A stretch of 56,019 bases of DNA. Origin: an uncultured Clostridia bacterium (GTDB taxonomy: Bacteria; Bacillota; Clostridia; TANB77; CAG-508). The notes beneath the pieces are model-generated. The model saw only the letters and a program-made list of their open reading frames with translations. It was not told the DNA's origin and did not search any database. Each line of letters starts with the position of its first letter. Within the stretch, counting starts at the first letter, position 1. Position numbers and translations under genes: made by a program. Location: assembly GCA_949443285.1 (NCBI GenBank), contig CASSLW010000010.1, positions 1 to 56,019 of the forward strand. Direction: 5' to 3'. Below, in pieces: positions 34,093 to 42,646 of the stretch.

Positions 34093-35697
34093 TTATTTTA
34101 AATTACTGTTTTTTAGTTTTTCTAACATTTGTGCTCTTAATTCTTGATTATTTTTAGTTTTTTGAGTTTTTGTTTTTCTATTTCCGTTTTTTGATTTTGT
34201 TCTGCCTTCTGCTTTTGCTTTTGCCTTTTTATCGGCTTCTCGTATTGATGCTATTCTATCACTATATTTATCGCTGAACTTGCTTTTTGTTTTCCATTGT
34301 TTTTGATTTTTAGCACTTGTTCCTTGCTTCTTTGCTTTTTTGGCCATATCTTTTTTGATTTTATTTATTCTTTTTTCTTCTCTTAATTTTGTATTTAACA
34401 TTAGGTATTGTGGATCATTTTGTTTATCTTGATATTTTAAGTCATCACAAATCAATTCAATAATTGAAGATGCCACTAGACTTGGGTCATGTCTAATCAT
34501 ATCATCTTTTATCATTGATAAATTTCTTTGTAAAAATCTAATTCCTTTTACCTTTTCGATGTCTTGGTCAACAATATCTTGGCCTTGCATATTATATTTT
34601 TTAATAAACTCTGGAATAATTTCCCCTGTATCATAAATACAATAATCTACAACACCATTTCCACAATGCTCTATAATTGCATTTAAGTGGTCTGAAACAC
34701 TATAATTGTCTGTTTGACCTGGTTCTGTCATAATATTGCTTATATATACTTTTATTGCTGTGCTTTCCTTAATTGCCTTTGTAACTCCACTTACTAACAA
34801 GTTTGGAATTACATTTGTGTATAAACTTCCTGGTCCTATTATAATACAATCAGCATTTTTTATCGTTTCTATTACTCCTGGTGCGGGTCTACAATTTGTT
34901 GGATTTAGTAAAATTCTATTTATCTTTGTTATTTTTTCTGAAACAACATCTGCTATTCTAGACTTTTCCTTTACTATGTATCCATTATCAAGTTCAGCAA
35001 CTATCCCCATTTCATCTAATGTTACTGGAATAACTTTTCCTATCATATTTATAACTTCATTACTCTTTATAATAGAATCTTCAAAATTTCCATTTATCCC
35101 TTTCATCGCTAGGAAATAGATATCTGAAAAATTAAGCCCCCTTAATTTTCCACTTTCAAATTCATAATTGAACAATCTATCAACTTGTTCTTCTTTACTA
35201 GCTAACGAAATTATACTATCCTTAATATCCCCTAATGGCATAGTTTGTAGCTCTTTTCTTGAATTTGAAACTGCTTCTCCATAATCTGAAACTGTTACTA
35301 TCGCTGTTAGATTGTTAGTATATTGTTTCAACCCTGAAAGCACTGTATTTAGACCTGTTCCGCCACCTATAACAACAATATTTGGTCCTTTGTCATAAAC
35401 TGTTTTGTTAAATATTAAAGATTTAACATTTACATTTTTCTTGTTTTCCATTCTCTCATCTGTTGATTCGATTAGAACTTCTAATGTTCTTTTATTTAAG
35501 CAAATTAAACCAATTATAATTGCAAGAAAACCAGCTACAAAAACTGCAACAACTTCCCCAACTTCTAGAAAAGAAATTTCTTTCATAACTAATATTTTTG
35601 CCAATCCATAACAAGCAAGTAGAATTCCTACTAAAATAAGGAAAATCCATCTTTTCATTTTGCTACTTGATTTAAACCATTGCATAAAACCTTTCAT
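34093..35697 (-). CDS. yvcK: YvcK/GlmR-type gluconeogenesis and cell-wall factor
   Basis: A 534-residue protein with a CofD-like core. Two N-terminal membrane helices (IFLILVGILLACYGLAKIL and VVAVFVAGFLAIIIGLICL) precede the Rossmann-like domain with NIVVIGGGTGLNTVLSGL, TVSDYGEAVSNSRKEL, PLGDIKDSIISLA and DCIIIGPGSLYTNVIPNLLV. The C-terminus is a long Lys/Asn-rich tail. Bacillus YvcK/GlmR binds UDP-GlcNAc and controls carbon flow into the cell wall. It lies downstream of murB, although the usual rapZ and whiA neighbours are missing here. The membrane helices and basic tail make it longer than the typical 320-residue form. Confidence 0.9.
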   Translation of the reverse strand: MKGFMQWFKSSSKMKRWIFLILVGILLACYGLAKILVMKEISFLEVGEVVAVFVAGFLAIIIGLICLNKRTLEVLIESTDERMENKKNVNVKSLIFNKTVYDKGPNIVVIGGGTGLNTVLSGLKQYTNNLTAIVTVSDYGEAVSNSRKELQTMPLGDIKDSIISLASKEEQVDRLFNYEFESGKLRGLNFSDIYFLAMKGINGNFEDSIIKSNEVINMIGKVIPVTLDEMGIVAELDNGYIVKEKSRIADVVSEKITKINRILLNPTNCRPAPGVIETIKNADCIIIGPGSLYTNVIPNLLVSGVTKAIKESTAIKVYISNIMTEPGQTDNYSVSDHLNAIIEHCGNGVVDYCIYDTGEIIPEFIKKYNMQGQDIVDQDIEKVKGIRFLQRNLSMIKDDMIRHDPSLVASSIIELICDDLKYQDKQNDPQYLMLNTKLREEKRINKIKKDMAKKAKKQGTSAKNQKQWKTKSKFSDKYSDRIASIREADKKAKAKAEGRTKSKNGNRKTKTQKTKNNQELRAQMLEKLKNSNLK

Positions 35698-35724
35698 TTT
35701 TACCTAACTCCTTTTTTGCTTCCC

Positions 35725-35813
35725 ATGTCCCATTGGGGACGTTTCTTTTTGGACAAAATGTCCATTTGGAAACGTCCCCGATGGACATTTTGTCCATTTT
35801 GGGACACATCTGT
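35725..35813. repeat. Composite GGACAAAATGTCC hairpin repeat
   Basis: Two units back to back: CCCATTGGGGACGTTTC, then TTTTTGGACAAAATGTCC, then ATTTGGAAACGTCCCCG, then ATGGACATTTTGTCCATT and TTGGGACACATC. The two GGACAAAATGTCC-type palindromes can pair within or between units. It is located directly after the murB stop codon. Confidence 0.85.
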
Positions 35814-35818
35814 AATTT

Positions 35819-36745
35819 TTATTTTCCTATTATTTCTACTTCTAATTCTATTTTTTTGCCGAATTTTTCATAGACTTTTTCCTGTACGTGTTTTACTAGT
35901 TTTATTACATCTTCTGATGTTGCATTTCCTTTGTTTATTACGAATCCTGCGTGTTTTGTTGATACTTCTGCATCTCCAACTGAATATCCTTTTAGTCCTG
36001 CTTCGTCTATTAGCTTTGCTGTTATAAAGTCTGTTCCCCTTTTGAATGTGCTCCCTGCACTTGGATATTCTATTGGTTGTTTTTCTTTTCTGAATGTTTT
36101 GTATTCATCCATTTTAGCTTGTATTTCTTCTTTTTTTCCTTTTGATAGTTCTAATTCTACTTCTGTTACTATGTATTTTTCGTCTTTTAGCATACTTCTT
36201 CTGTATTCAAATTTCATTTCTTCGTTTGTGAATTCTTTTTGGTCGCCATTATATGATATTGCTTTTACTTTTTTTACGATGTCTTTCATTTCTTTACCAT
36301 GCGCTCCGGCGTTCATTCTTATTGCTCCGCCTATTGTTCCTGGTATTCCTGATATTTCTTCAAATCCTGATATTTCTTTTTTTAAAAATTCTCTGGCTAT
36401 CTTTGCGTTTTTTTCTCCTGCTCCTACTGTTACCTTTATTTTGTCTCCGTTTTCTTCTATTTCTAATTTTTCTATTTTTATTATTAGTGTTATTCCTTCT
36501 ATTCCTTTATCTGATATCAATACATTGCTTCCATTCCCTAGTATTGTTAGTGGTATTTGCTTTTCTTGCACTAATTTTAGTATTTCTTTTAGGTCTTCTG
36601 TGCTGTCTATTTTTATTAGACATTCTGCTGGTCCACCTATTTTAAAGCTTGTGTAGTTTTTCATTTCTTCGTTGTATTTGATTTTTTCTGAAGCTATTTT
36701 TAATTTCGCTTCTTTTATTGTTTTTTCGATGTTCAAAAGGCTCAC
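35819..36745 (-). CDS. murB: UDP-N-acetylenolpyruvoylglucosamine reductase
   Basis: A 308-residue FAD enzyme of peptidoglycan precursor synthesis. NYTSFKIGGPAECLIKI starts the FAD domain, then TILGNGSNVLISDKGIEG, GIPGTIGGAIRMNAGAHG, FEYRRSMLKDEKYIVTEVEL and EYPSAGSTFKRG with the catalytic serine, and the C-terminal ISTK-like VSTKHAGFVINKGNATSED. Type IIb length. The GTG at 36745 is only one base from the GGAG site, so a TTG at 36736 is a possible true start. It is followed by yvcK after a repeat. Confidence 0.94.
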   Translation of the reverse strand: MSLLNIEKTIKEAKLKIASEKIKYNEEMKNYTSFKIGGPAECLIKIDSTEDLKEILKLVQEKQIPLTILGNGSNVLISDKGIEGITLIIKIEKLEIEENGDKIKVTVGAGEKNAKIAREFLKKEISGFEEISGIPGTIGGAIRMNAGAHGKEMKDIVKKVKAISYNGDQKEFTNEEMKFEYRRSMLKDEKYIVTEVELELSKGKKEEIQAKMDEYKTFRKEKQPIEYPSAGSTFKRGTDFITAKLIDEAGLKGYSVGDAEVSTKHAGFVINKGNATSEDVIKLVKHVQEKVYEKFGKKIELEVEIIGK

Positions 36746-36821
36746 TCTCCTTTTTTATTTTTTCTTCCATATTCTACTATATTATTGGCTAAAAAGCAAG
36801 TTACATTTTTTTGGTTTTTTA

Positions 36822-36850
36822 TTGATTGTTTTTATACTTCATAGTATAAT
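36822..36850 (+). promoter_or_regulatory. Promoter of the 25-residue peptide gene
   Basis: TTGATT (36822-36827) and TATAAT (36845-36850), 17 bases apart, lie 50 bases before a small reading frame with a strong ribosome site. Confidence 0.65.
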
Positions 36851-36900
36851 TATTTTGCTATTTTTTATTTCTCCATTCTAGAAGAAAGGAGGAAATACAA

Positions 36901-36978
36901 ATGAAAAATATATTAAAAATTTTCGCTAAACTTTATGTTTTAAAAACTATAAAAGATATCTTAAAGATGTTTGAATAG
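36901..36978 (+). CDS. Small peptide gene (25 residues)
   Basis: The reading frame encodes MKNILKIFAKLYV followed by LKTIKDILKMFE. It has a near-perfect ribosome site (AGAAAGGAGG) eight bases before ATG, its own promoter at 36822-36850 and its own terminator at 36994-37025, so it looks like a complete expressed unit rather than chance. The peptide is basic and amphipathic, with hydrophobic residues every three or four positions, like a membrane-active helix. Function unknown; a small toxin, signalling peptide or leader are possible. A partial copy of its start (ATGAAAAATTTTTTAATTTT) lies at 37041. Confidence 0.55.
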   Translation: MKNILKIFAKLYVLKTIKDILKMFE

Positions 36979-36993
36979 TACATAAAGTAAATA

Positions 36994-37025
36994 AAAATAC
37001 TAGAGATTGCCGTCTCTAGTATTTT
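36994..37025 (+). terminator. Terminator after the 25-residue peptide gene
   Basis: AAAATACTAGAGA and TCTCTAGTATTTT are perfectly complementary 13-base arms with a six-base loop (36994-37025). Confidence 0.88.
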
Positions 37026-37308
37026 GCTGTTTTCATACAAATGAAAAATTTTTTAATTTTCGCTTTGAAATGAGCTCTCTTGCCTTAAAGGCTCTAAACT
37101 TTATTAATTATTTTGAATAACATATCTCACTTCTGTACTTATTATATGATATATTTTAACATTTGTAAAGCTTTTTTAAAAACTTCTGTACATAATTTAT
37201 ACTATTTTCTTCATTATATTTTATGTGTCTGTTTATATATATTTATTCATAATTGTACAATAGTAAAATATATTATAATAATATTCTAATTTAAGGAGCT
37301 TATTATTT
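37026..37308. other. AT-rich intergenic stretch ahead of ylbJ
   Basis: It holds a partial copy of the peptide gene start at 37041 (MKNFLIFALK, then stop; no ribosome site), a GCCTTAAAGGC palindrome at 37082-37092 and a weak ylbJ promoter candidate (TTGTAC 37253, TATAAT 37274, spacing only 15). AAGGAGC at 37293-37299 is the ylbJ ribosome site. I see nothing else. Confidence 0.5.
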
Positions 37309-38368
37309 ATGGTTTTGAAGCAAAACTTTTATGTTGTTAAGATAAAAAGAAACTTTCTAGCAATTATATTTCTTAGCTTTACACTTGGATTACTAATATT
37401 CTCTAGAACAAATCTTCCTGCTGTAAAATCTGGCTTAGCACTTTGGGCAAACTCTGTTGTCCCATCTTTGTTTCCTTTCTTTGTTGCAACAGAATTATTA
37501 ATGCATACAAATATTATCCAACACTTAGGAACTTTACTAAACCGATTTATGAAACCGATTTTTAATGTGCGCGGAGAAGGTGCTTTTGCTTTTATTATGG
37601 GTATTATTAGTGGATATCCTGTTGGAGCTAAAATTGCAAGTAATTTTAGAAAAAATAATATTTGCAGTAAAGAGGAATGTGAAAGACTTCTTAGTTTTAC
37701 TAATAATTCTGGTCCATTATTTATTATTGGAAGTGTTGGAATTTTGATGTTTAAAAATACAACTATTGGAGTTTTACTTTTTATTACTCATATTTTAGCT
37801 TGTATTACAGTTGGAGTTATTTTTAGATTTTGGAAAAAGAATAAAACTTCTTCTGATTTTAAAAATAGTTCTAGCTTTGAACAAAAGCGCAATAATTACG
37901 CAACTTTTTCTAATTTAGGTGAAGTGTTAGCAGAGAGCATTACAAGTAGTATTTCTACAATTTTATTGATTGGTGGTTTTGTCGTAATTTTCTCTAGCAT
38001 TATATCAATTTTAAATGCAAGTGGACTTCTTGAAATTTTATCTAATATAGTTTCTCCTGTTTTTAATGGTTTACGGCATTGATAGCTCCTTTGCTTCTCC
38101 TCTTATTAGTGGTTTTTTAGAGATTACAAATGGCATCAATTCTATTTCTTACATAGCTTCTAAAAAACTTTCAATAAACATTATAAACTCTGCCTTTTTA
38201 CTTGGTTTCGGTGGAATATCTGTTTTGTTACAAGTTTGGAGCATCACTTCTAAAACAGATTTATCTATTAAACCGTATCTTTATGGAAAGCTTTTGCAAG
38301 GTATATTTGCCAGTTTTTATACATATGTTTTTATAAATGTTATACCATTTTTTAATTTTGATTTATAA
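37309..38368 (+). CDS. ylbJ: YlbJ-type sporulation integral membrane protein, +1 shift at CGG
   Basis: A 352-residue membrane protein when the C of the in-frame CGG at 38074 is skipped. It shows the YlbJ pattern: FSRTNLPAVKSGLALWANSVVPSLFPFFVAT split over a helix, PIFNVRGEGAFAFIMGIISG with YPVGAK, FTNNSGPLFIIGSVG, then after the shift site GFLEITNG and GFGGISVLLQVWSI. Each half alone would be an incomplete nucleoside-recognition-type transporter fold. YlbJ is a sporulation protein in Bacillus. It uses CGC and CGA for arginine elsewhere in the same reading frame, so only CGG behaves abnormally. AAGGAGC precedes the ATG. Confidence 0.87.
38074..38077 (+). other. CGG +1 frameshift site of ylbJ
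   Basis: Frame TTA CGG CAT TGA; skipping C gives TTA GGC ATT GAT AGC (Leu-Gly-Ile-Asp-Ser), codon 256. Without the shift a stop follows two codons later. Confidence 0.87.
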
Positions 38369-38384
38369 GAAAGGATTGTGTTTT

Positions 38385-38615
38385 ATGGAACGTGATTTTA
38401 ATAATTTTATGCCACCTTTTATGGATTATGGGATGCCACCAAATTCTCCACAAGATGATATGTTTAATCCTATGATGCAGTATGAACAGGCTTATTGCTA
38501 TTATCGTTATTTGTGTATGCAGATGGATTATAAAATTAAATGTAAAGAATATGAAAGAATGTGTAGCTCTGATAACCGTGGAGCGTCACTTGGACGTGAT
38601 AGAAAAATTGAATAA
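38385..38615 (+). CDS. Small Met/Tyr-rich protein of unknown function
   Basis: A 76-residue protein starting MERDFNNFMPPFMDYGMPPN. It is rich in Met, Pro, Tyr and Asp, with a YEQAYCYYRYLCMQMDYK stretch and two further cysteines. I chose the ATG at 38385 because AAGGA lies upstream; the frame is open further back to 38337 inside the ylbJ end. It follows ylbJ by 16 bases and is probably cotranscribed, so a spore coat or envelope role is possible, but I do not recognise the family. Confidence 0.65.
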   Translation: MERDFNNFMPPFMDYGMPPNSPQDDMFNPMMQYEQAYCYYRYLCMQMDYKIKCKEYERMCSSDNRGASLGRDRKIE

Positions 38616-38643
38616 TATATTTTTTTCCTGACCGGCTAGTTTA

Positions 38644-38672
38644 TTGATTTTGCTTAATTTGATTTATATAAT
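38644..38672 (+). promoter_or_regulatory. Promoter of bioY
   Basis: TTGATT (38644-38649) and TATAAT (38667-38672), 17 bases apart, just before AAAGGAGG and the bioY ATG. I see no clear BirA operator, in line with the helix-turn-helix-free BirA domain of this window. Confidence 0.65.
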
Positions 38673-38695
38673 TAGGCAAAAGGAGGCGTATTAGA

Positions 38696-39244
38696 ATGTC
38701 AGAAAATATAAAAAAATTAACAAGGAGTATAAGCATTGACTGGACTTTAGTATTTACACTACTTGCTACATCTTTTGTAGTTGCTGTGTCTTCACAAATA
38801 TCAATTCCATTACCAAATGGAGTTCCTATGACTTTGCAAACTTTTAGTGTTGCTTTGGTCGGTTTTTGCTTATATAAAAATAACAAAGGATTGAAATCAA
38901 TTGTTACTTACCTATTTTTAGGTTTATTGGGTATGCCAGTTTTTGCTCAAGGTAAAGGTGGTTTTACTAGCCTAATTGGTCTTACTGGTGGTTTTTTAAT
39001 TGGTTTCATTTTCTTAGTTTATTTTTGTCAAAAGACTATGTCTTGTAATTCTGCTTGGACTAAAGTTTTATTTTCTTTGGTTGGCTTGCTTTTGTTACAT
39101 GTATTTGGTGTTTTGCAATATAACATTTTGACTGGTATGGGCTTTGTAAATTCAGCTTTGCTTGTTTCTGTTCCATTTTTGCTTAAGGATTGCTTGTCTG
39201 TTTTATTGGCTCTATTGGTTTCTAGTAAATTTAAGACTATTTAG
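38696..39244 (+). CDS. bioY: Biotin transporter substrate-binding component BioY
   Basis: A 182-residue membrane protein with about six helices. SSQISIPLPNGVPMTLQTFS is the typical BioY start of the second segment, and AQGKGGFTSLIGLTGGFLIGF carries the family's glycine-rich motif. It binds biotin and imports it, alone or with an ECF module encoded elsewhere. AAAGGAGG precedes the start and a hairpin terminator follows. It supplies biotin to the BirA domain and AccB encoded at 41815-51270. Confidence 0.93.
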   Translation: MSENIKKLTRSISIDWTLVFTLLATSFVVAVSSQISIPLPNGVPMTLQTFSVALVGFCLYKNNKGLKSIVTYLFLGLLGMPVFAQGKGGFTSLIGLTGGFLIGFIFLVYFCQKTMSCNSAWTKVLFSLVGLLLLHVFGVLQYNILTGMGFVNSALLVSVPFLLKDCLSVLLALLVSSKFKTI

Positions 39245-39250
39245 TTTTTT

Positions 39251-39287
39251 AAAGCTTGAAAGACAATTAAATTGTTTTTCAAGCTTT
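39251..39287. terminator. Terminator between bioY and the BRO-N gene
   Basis: AAAGCTTGAA (39251-39260) pairs with TTCAAGCTTT (39278-39287), with inner pairing of ACAATT and AATTGT. T-rich on both outer sides, so it may serve both convergent genes. Confidence 0.8.
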
Positions 39288-39296
39288 GTTATAAAT

Positions 39297-40130
39297 TTAT
39301 GTTAGTTTGTTTATGTTTCTTTCTGTTAAATCTTTATAGTTAGTTTTTTCGGCTACTTTTTTACCTATTTTACTTTCAATTTGTTTTCTTGCATTTCCTG
39401 TTATTTTTCCTGCTTCCTGCACATCTTCTTTTAATTCTTCTATTCCAAAGCTATCATTAATATTATGCATTTCATTTGCAGTTACTTCTGCTAAATTTGT
39501 AATTGCCAATTCTAATTTTCCCATACTGTCTCTTAAATTTCTTTTTGTTTGATTTATTCCTTTTAATTCTTTATATTGTGCTGTGTTCATGTCAAATGTA
39601 TTCTTATATACCTCATCTGTTAAAATTGCATAATCTCTGTTTTTTGCACCTCTTTCTTTCCAATTGTCTGTTAATTCTTTTCTACTGTCTATTGATTTTA
39701 GTCTTTGTGCTATCCATGCATCGTCATATCCTTTGCGTATATATGTTTCCTTTGCTCTGTTAATTGCAAGTTCTGGATTTACTATTTCTTCTAGTCTCTC
39801 ACTTCCTACTTGTGCTAGCCATATTTTAAATGGTTCTGCTTTTGGTGATGGAATTGATTGGATAATTCTTAATAATGTTTTTGTGTTAGCTACATCAGTA
39901 AATCTCATTTTTCCGTCTCTTGCAAGTAATTTCAACTGTCCGATTTTCTCGGACACTTCATTAAACCCTTCTAATATTAATTTCTGTTTTAAATCACTCC
40001 AATATTTTCGCGGTCTTTTATTCTCAACTAGAACTTCTATAACGTCAATAATAGAAAAGTACCATTCTTCTTTGTACCACGTTCTTCTAATTTCTTTTTC
40101 TTCAAACAAAGCTAACTTATTCTCCTGCAT
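39297..40130 (-). CDS. BRO-N domain protein (second copy)
   Basis: A 277-residue BRO-N family protein and a paralogue of the one at 23905-24666. IRRTWYKEEWYFSIIDVIEV, PRKYWSDLKQKLILEGF, IPSPKAEPFKIWLAQVGSER and YAILTDEVYKNTFDMNTAQY follow the family order, and the C-terminus (GKITGNARKQIESKIGKKVA) is complete. I chose the ATG at 40130, with AAGGA upstream and the product beginning MQENKLALFEEKEIR; a longer start at 40190 would span the promoter. Such proteins occur in phages and as single chromosomal genes; no phage genes are near. Function unknown, likely DNA-binding. Confidence 0.85.
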   Translation of the reverse strand: MQENKLALFEEKEIRRTWYKEEWYFSIIDVIEVLVENKRPRKYWSDLKQKLILEGFNEVSEKIGQLKLLARDGKMRFTDVANTKTLLRIIQSIPSPKAEPFKIWLAQVGSERLEEIVNPELAINRAKETYIRKGYDDAWIAQRLKSIDSRKELTDNWKERGAKNRDYAILTDEVYKNTFDMNTAQYKELKGINQTKRNLRDSMGKLELAITNLAEVTANEMHNINDSFGIEELKEDVQEAGKITGNARKQIESKIGKKVAEKTNYKDLTERNINKLT

Positions 40131-40157
40131 ATCATCACATCCTTCTCTTTTTTTCAC

Positions 40158-40186
40158 ATTATATATCATTTGAATCAATTTGTCAA
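40158..40186 (-). promoter_or_regulatory. Consensus promoter of the second BRO-N gene
   Basis: TTGACA (40186-40181) and TATAAT (40163-40158) are 17 bases apart, a perfect match to the sigma-A consensus. Confidence 0.85.
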
Positions 40187-40206
40187 ACATTTGTTTTCAT
40201 TCTTTA

Positions 40207-40245
40207 AAAAAATTGTAGTTACTTTTAAAATAACTACATCTTTTT
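40207..40245 (-). terminator. Terminator after the SanA-like gene
   Basis: GTAGTTA (40215-40221) pairs with TAACTAC (40231-40237); on the minus strand it is followed by AATTTTTTT. Confidence 0.75.
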
Positions 40246-40250
40246 ATATT

Positions 40251-40919
40251 TTATTTCTCCACCTTATCATTAGTAGCATTTCCATTGCCATTAACAGGAA
40301 TTGTATCACCCAAAAAAGTAGGAACTGGCTTAAAAATACATTTTACAAAATCCTTATTTCTTGCCATAATTTCTCTAGCTTCTCTATAACCTGCACCAAC
40401 ATATTGTCTTTGATCTGATGCCACACCATAGGCTTCTATGCCCAATTGATTAGCTATATACAAAGCTCTATACAAATGATATTCTTGTGTTACTATAACA
40501 ATTTTTTTTGCTTCAAAAATTTCCTTTGCTCTATATATGCTTTCATAAGAAGAAAATCCTGCATGGTCCATAAAAATATTTTCTGATGGTACACCTTTTT
40601 CTATTGCAAAATTTTTCATTGTATTTACTTCATCGTAATCTTCTTTTCCATGGTCTCCACTCATTATTATTTTTGGAGAGATGTTGTTTTTATATAACTC
40701 TATCGCTCTTAATAGTCTATCTTCTAGCATTGGACTTGGCTTATCTCCCCATATTCCAGCACCTAATACAATTATACAGTCAATGTCTTTTAGTTTACCA
40801 TAATTTTCTTCTTTTATTATTTGTTTTTTTGTTGTTGATTTCACATATATATTTACTGATATTACTATTATTGCTAAAATTACTAGTACTATTATTATTG
40901 TTGTTATTACTTTTTTCAT
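40251..40919 (-). CDS. SanA/YdcF-type DUF218 protein
   Basis: A 222-residue protein with an N-terminal membrane helix (ITTIIIVLVILAIIVISVNI) and an extracytoplasmic DUF218 domain: DCIIVLGAGIWGDKPSPMLE, PKIIMSGDHGKEDYDEVNTM, ENIFMDHAGFSSYESIYRAK and IVTQEYHLYRALYIA. It is close to SanA, which in enterobacteria affects envelope permeability. The precise reaction is unknown. It stands alone with its own terminator. Confidence 0.88.
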   Translation of the reverse strand: MKKVITTIIIVLVILAIIVISVNIYVKSTTKKQIIKEENYGKLKDIDCIIVLGAGIWGDKPSPMLEDRLLRAIELYKNNISPKIIMSGDHGKEDYDEVNTMKNFAIEKGVPSENIFMDHAGFSSYESIYRAKEIFEAKKIVIVTQEYHLYRALYIANQLGIEAYGVASDQRQYVGAGYREAREIMARNKDFVKCIFKPVPTFLGDTIPVNGNGNATNDKVEK

Positions 40920-41020
40920 TTTTTCACCTACTACTTTTCTTTATTATTTATTGCTATTTTATCATATAATGTCAAAAAAATAAAGTATGCAAATTAATTA
41001 CATACCTTATTAATTACTGG

Positions 41021-41794
41021 TTAAACTCCCATTATATTATAACCACTATCAGCATAAACAACCTGCCCAGTAACAGCATCAGCCATAGAACTTAGCAAAA
41101 ATGTAGCAACATTACCAACCTGAACAGTCGTAACATTTCTATGTAAAGGCGCTTTTTTCTCAACTTCTGTCAAAATTGAGCCAAAATCCTTAATTCCCTT
41201 TGCAGACAAAGTCTTTATCGGACCTGCAGATACTGCATTTACTCTTATACCTTCTCTTCCAAGGTTTTCTGCCAAGTATCTAACACTAGATTCTAAAGCT
41301 GCCTTTGCAATTCCCATTACATTATAACCTTCCAAAACTTTAGTAGAACCATGATATGTCAATGTAAGCAGACTTGCATTTTCATTTAGCATATCTAATT
41401 CTTTTGCCATTCTTGCTGCTAATACAAATGAATATGCACTTACATCATTTGCATGACTAAAACCTTCTTTGCTTGTATAAATAAAGTCATTGTGCAAATC
41501 TTCTGTGTTTGCGTGTGCTATTGCATGTACTATTCCGTCTATTTTTCCATTTTCTTCTTTAATCTTTGTAAATACTTCTTTTACTATTTCATCTTCTGAT
41601 GCATCATTTAATGCATATGTTTTTCTTCCTTCGAATTCACTTGTTAACTCGTCAATTTTTGGCTTGTTGTCCTCTCCTACGTATGTAAATATTAGCTTTG
41701 CTCCATTGTCATATGCTGATTTTGCTATTCCATAGGCAATGCTCCATTTGTTTCTTATTCCCATTATTAGTATTGTTTTATCTTTTAAAATCAT
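41021..41794 (-). CDS. fabI: Enoyl-ACP reductase FabI
   Basis: A 257-residue short-chain dehydrogenase-fold enzyme for the last step of each fatty-acid elongation round. KTILIMGIRNKWSIAYGIAK is the FabI nucleotide-binding start. The catalytic pair is in LTLTYHGSTKVLEGYNVMG and IAKAALESSVRYLA (Tyr-x6-Lys spacing), and AVSAGPIKTLSAKGIKDF follows. It is the last gene of the operon, 20 bases after accA, and GGAGG precedes its ATG. Being FabI rather than FabK is notable for a clostridial-type operon. Confidence 0.95.
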   Translation of the reverse strand: MILKDKTILIMGIRNKWSIAYGIAKSAYDNGAKLIFTYVGEDNKPKIDELTSEFEGRKTYALNDASEDEIVKEVFTKIKEENGKIDGIVHAIAHANTEDLHNDFIYTSKEGFSHANDVSAYSFVLAARMAKELDMLNENASLLTLTYHGSTKVLEGYNVMGIAKAALESSVRYLAENLGREGIRVNAVSAGPIKTLSAKGIKDFGSILTEVEKKAPLHRNVTTVQVGNVATFLLSSMADAVTGQVVYADSGYNIMGV

Positions 41795-41814
41795 TTTTTA
41801 CCTCCGTTTTTGTT

Positions 41815-42646
41815 TTACATATTTCTGAACTTATTGTATCTTTCTTCCACAATTTGTCGCTTATCCTTCATATTCATTTCAGAAATACTTGATTTAATTT
41901 CTTTTTTCAAATTATTTGCTATTTTTTTTAAACCTTCGTCACCTGTTGGTTCTTTTATGATTTTGTCAATAATTTTTAAATCGTACAAATCTTTTGCTGT
42001 TAACTTCATTTTCTCTGCCGCTTCTTTATATCTTGAAGAATCTTTCCACAAAATACTGCTATAACCTTCTGGTGAAAGTATTGAATAAATAGCATTTTCA
42101 AGCATTAAAACTTTATTTCCAACGCCAAGTGCTAAAGCTCCACCTGATGAGCCTTCTCCTATTACAATTGCTATAATTGGTACTTCTAGTTTTGCCATTT
42201 CAAACATTGATTTTGCAATTGCTTCTCCGTTGTCCTCTTTCTTCTGCGCCAATTCCCGGATATGCTCCTTTTGTGTCTATAAAAGTAATTACTGGTCTGT
42301 TGAATTTTTCGGCTTGTTTCATAAATCTTATTGCTTTTCTGTAACTTTCAGGATTTGGCATTCCAAAGTTTCTTTCTATATTTTCCTTTGTCGTTCTACC
42401 TTTTTGCTCTGCTATTATTGTGAAACTCTGATTGCCAATTTTCGCTAATCCACATACTATCGCCTTGTCATCTTTAAAATTTCTATCTCCATGTAATTCT
42501 ATAAATTCGTCAAATATTTCTTCTATATAGTCAAGTGCTGTTTTCCTTTTTGGGTCTCTTGCAATTTCAACCCTTTCCCAAGCAGTTAAATTTTTATTGG
42601 GTTTCGTTGTATTTTTTTGTGTAGTTGACTTTTCTGTTTTTGCCAT
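41815..42646 (-). CDS. accA: Acetyl-CoA carboxylase carboxyltransferase alpha, +1 shift at CGG
   Basis: A 276-residue protein when the C of the in-frame CGG at 42229-42227 is skipped. The first part has [40 protein letters not shown] and [16 protein letters not shown]. After the shift come [35 protein letters not shown] and [13 protein letters not shown]. The joined sequence GAEERGQGEAIAK matches the conserved AccA core, so the shift falls in the active-site region of an essential enzyme with no other copy in the window. It overlaps accD by one base. Confidence 0.93.
42226..42229 (-). other. CGG +1 frameshift site of accA
   Basis: Frame GGA CAA CGG AGA; skipping C gives GGA CAA GGA GAA GCA (Gly-Gln-Gly-Glu-Ala), codon 140, exactly the conserved AccA sequence. 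Confidence 0.92.

Noticed and set aside
24839..35813. GGACAAAATGTCC repeats as a CRISPR array
   Set aside because: Copies are kilobases apart, palindromic and without regular spacers; no cas genes are present.
38616..38695. BirA operator upstream of bioY
   Set aside because: No paired GTTAAC-type half sites are visible, and the BirA domain of the window lacks a helix-turn-helix.
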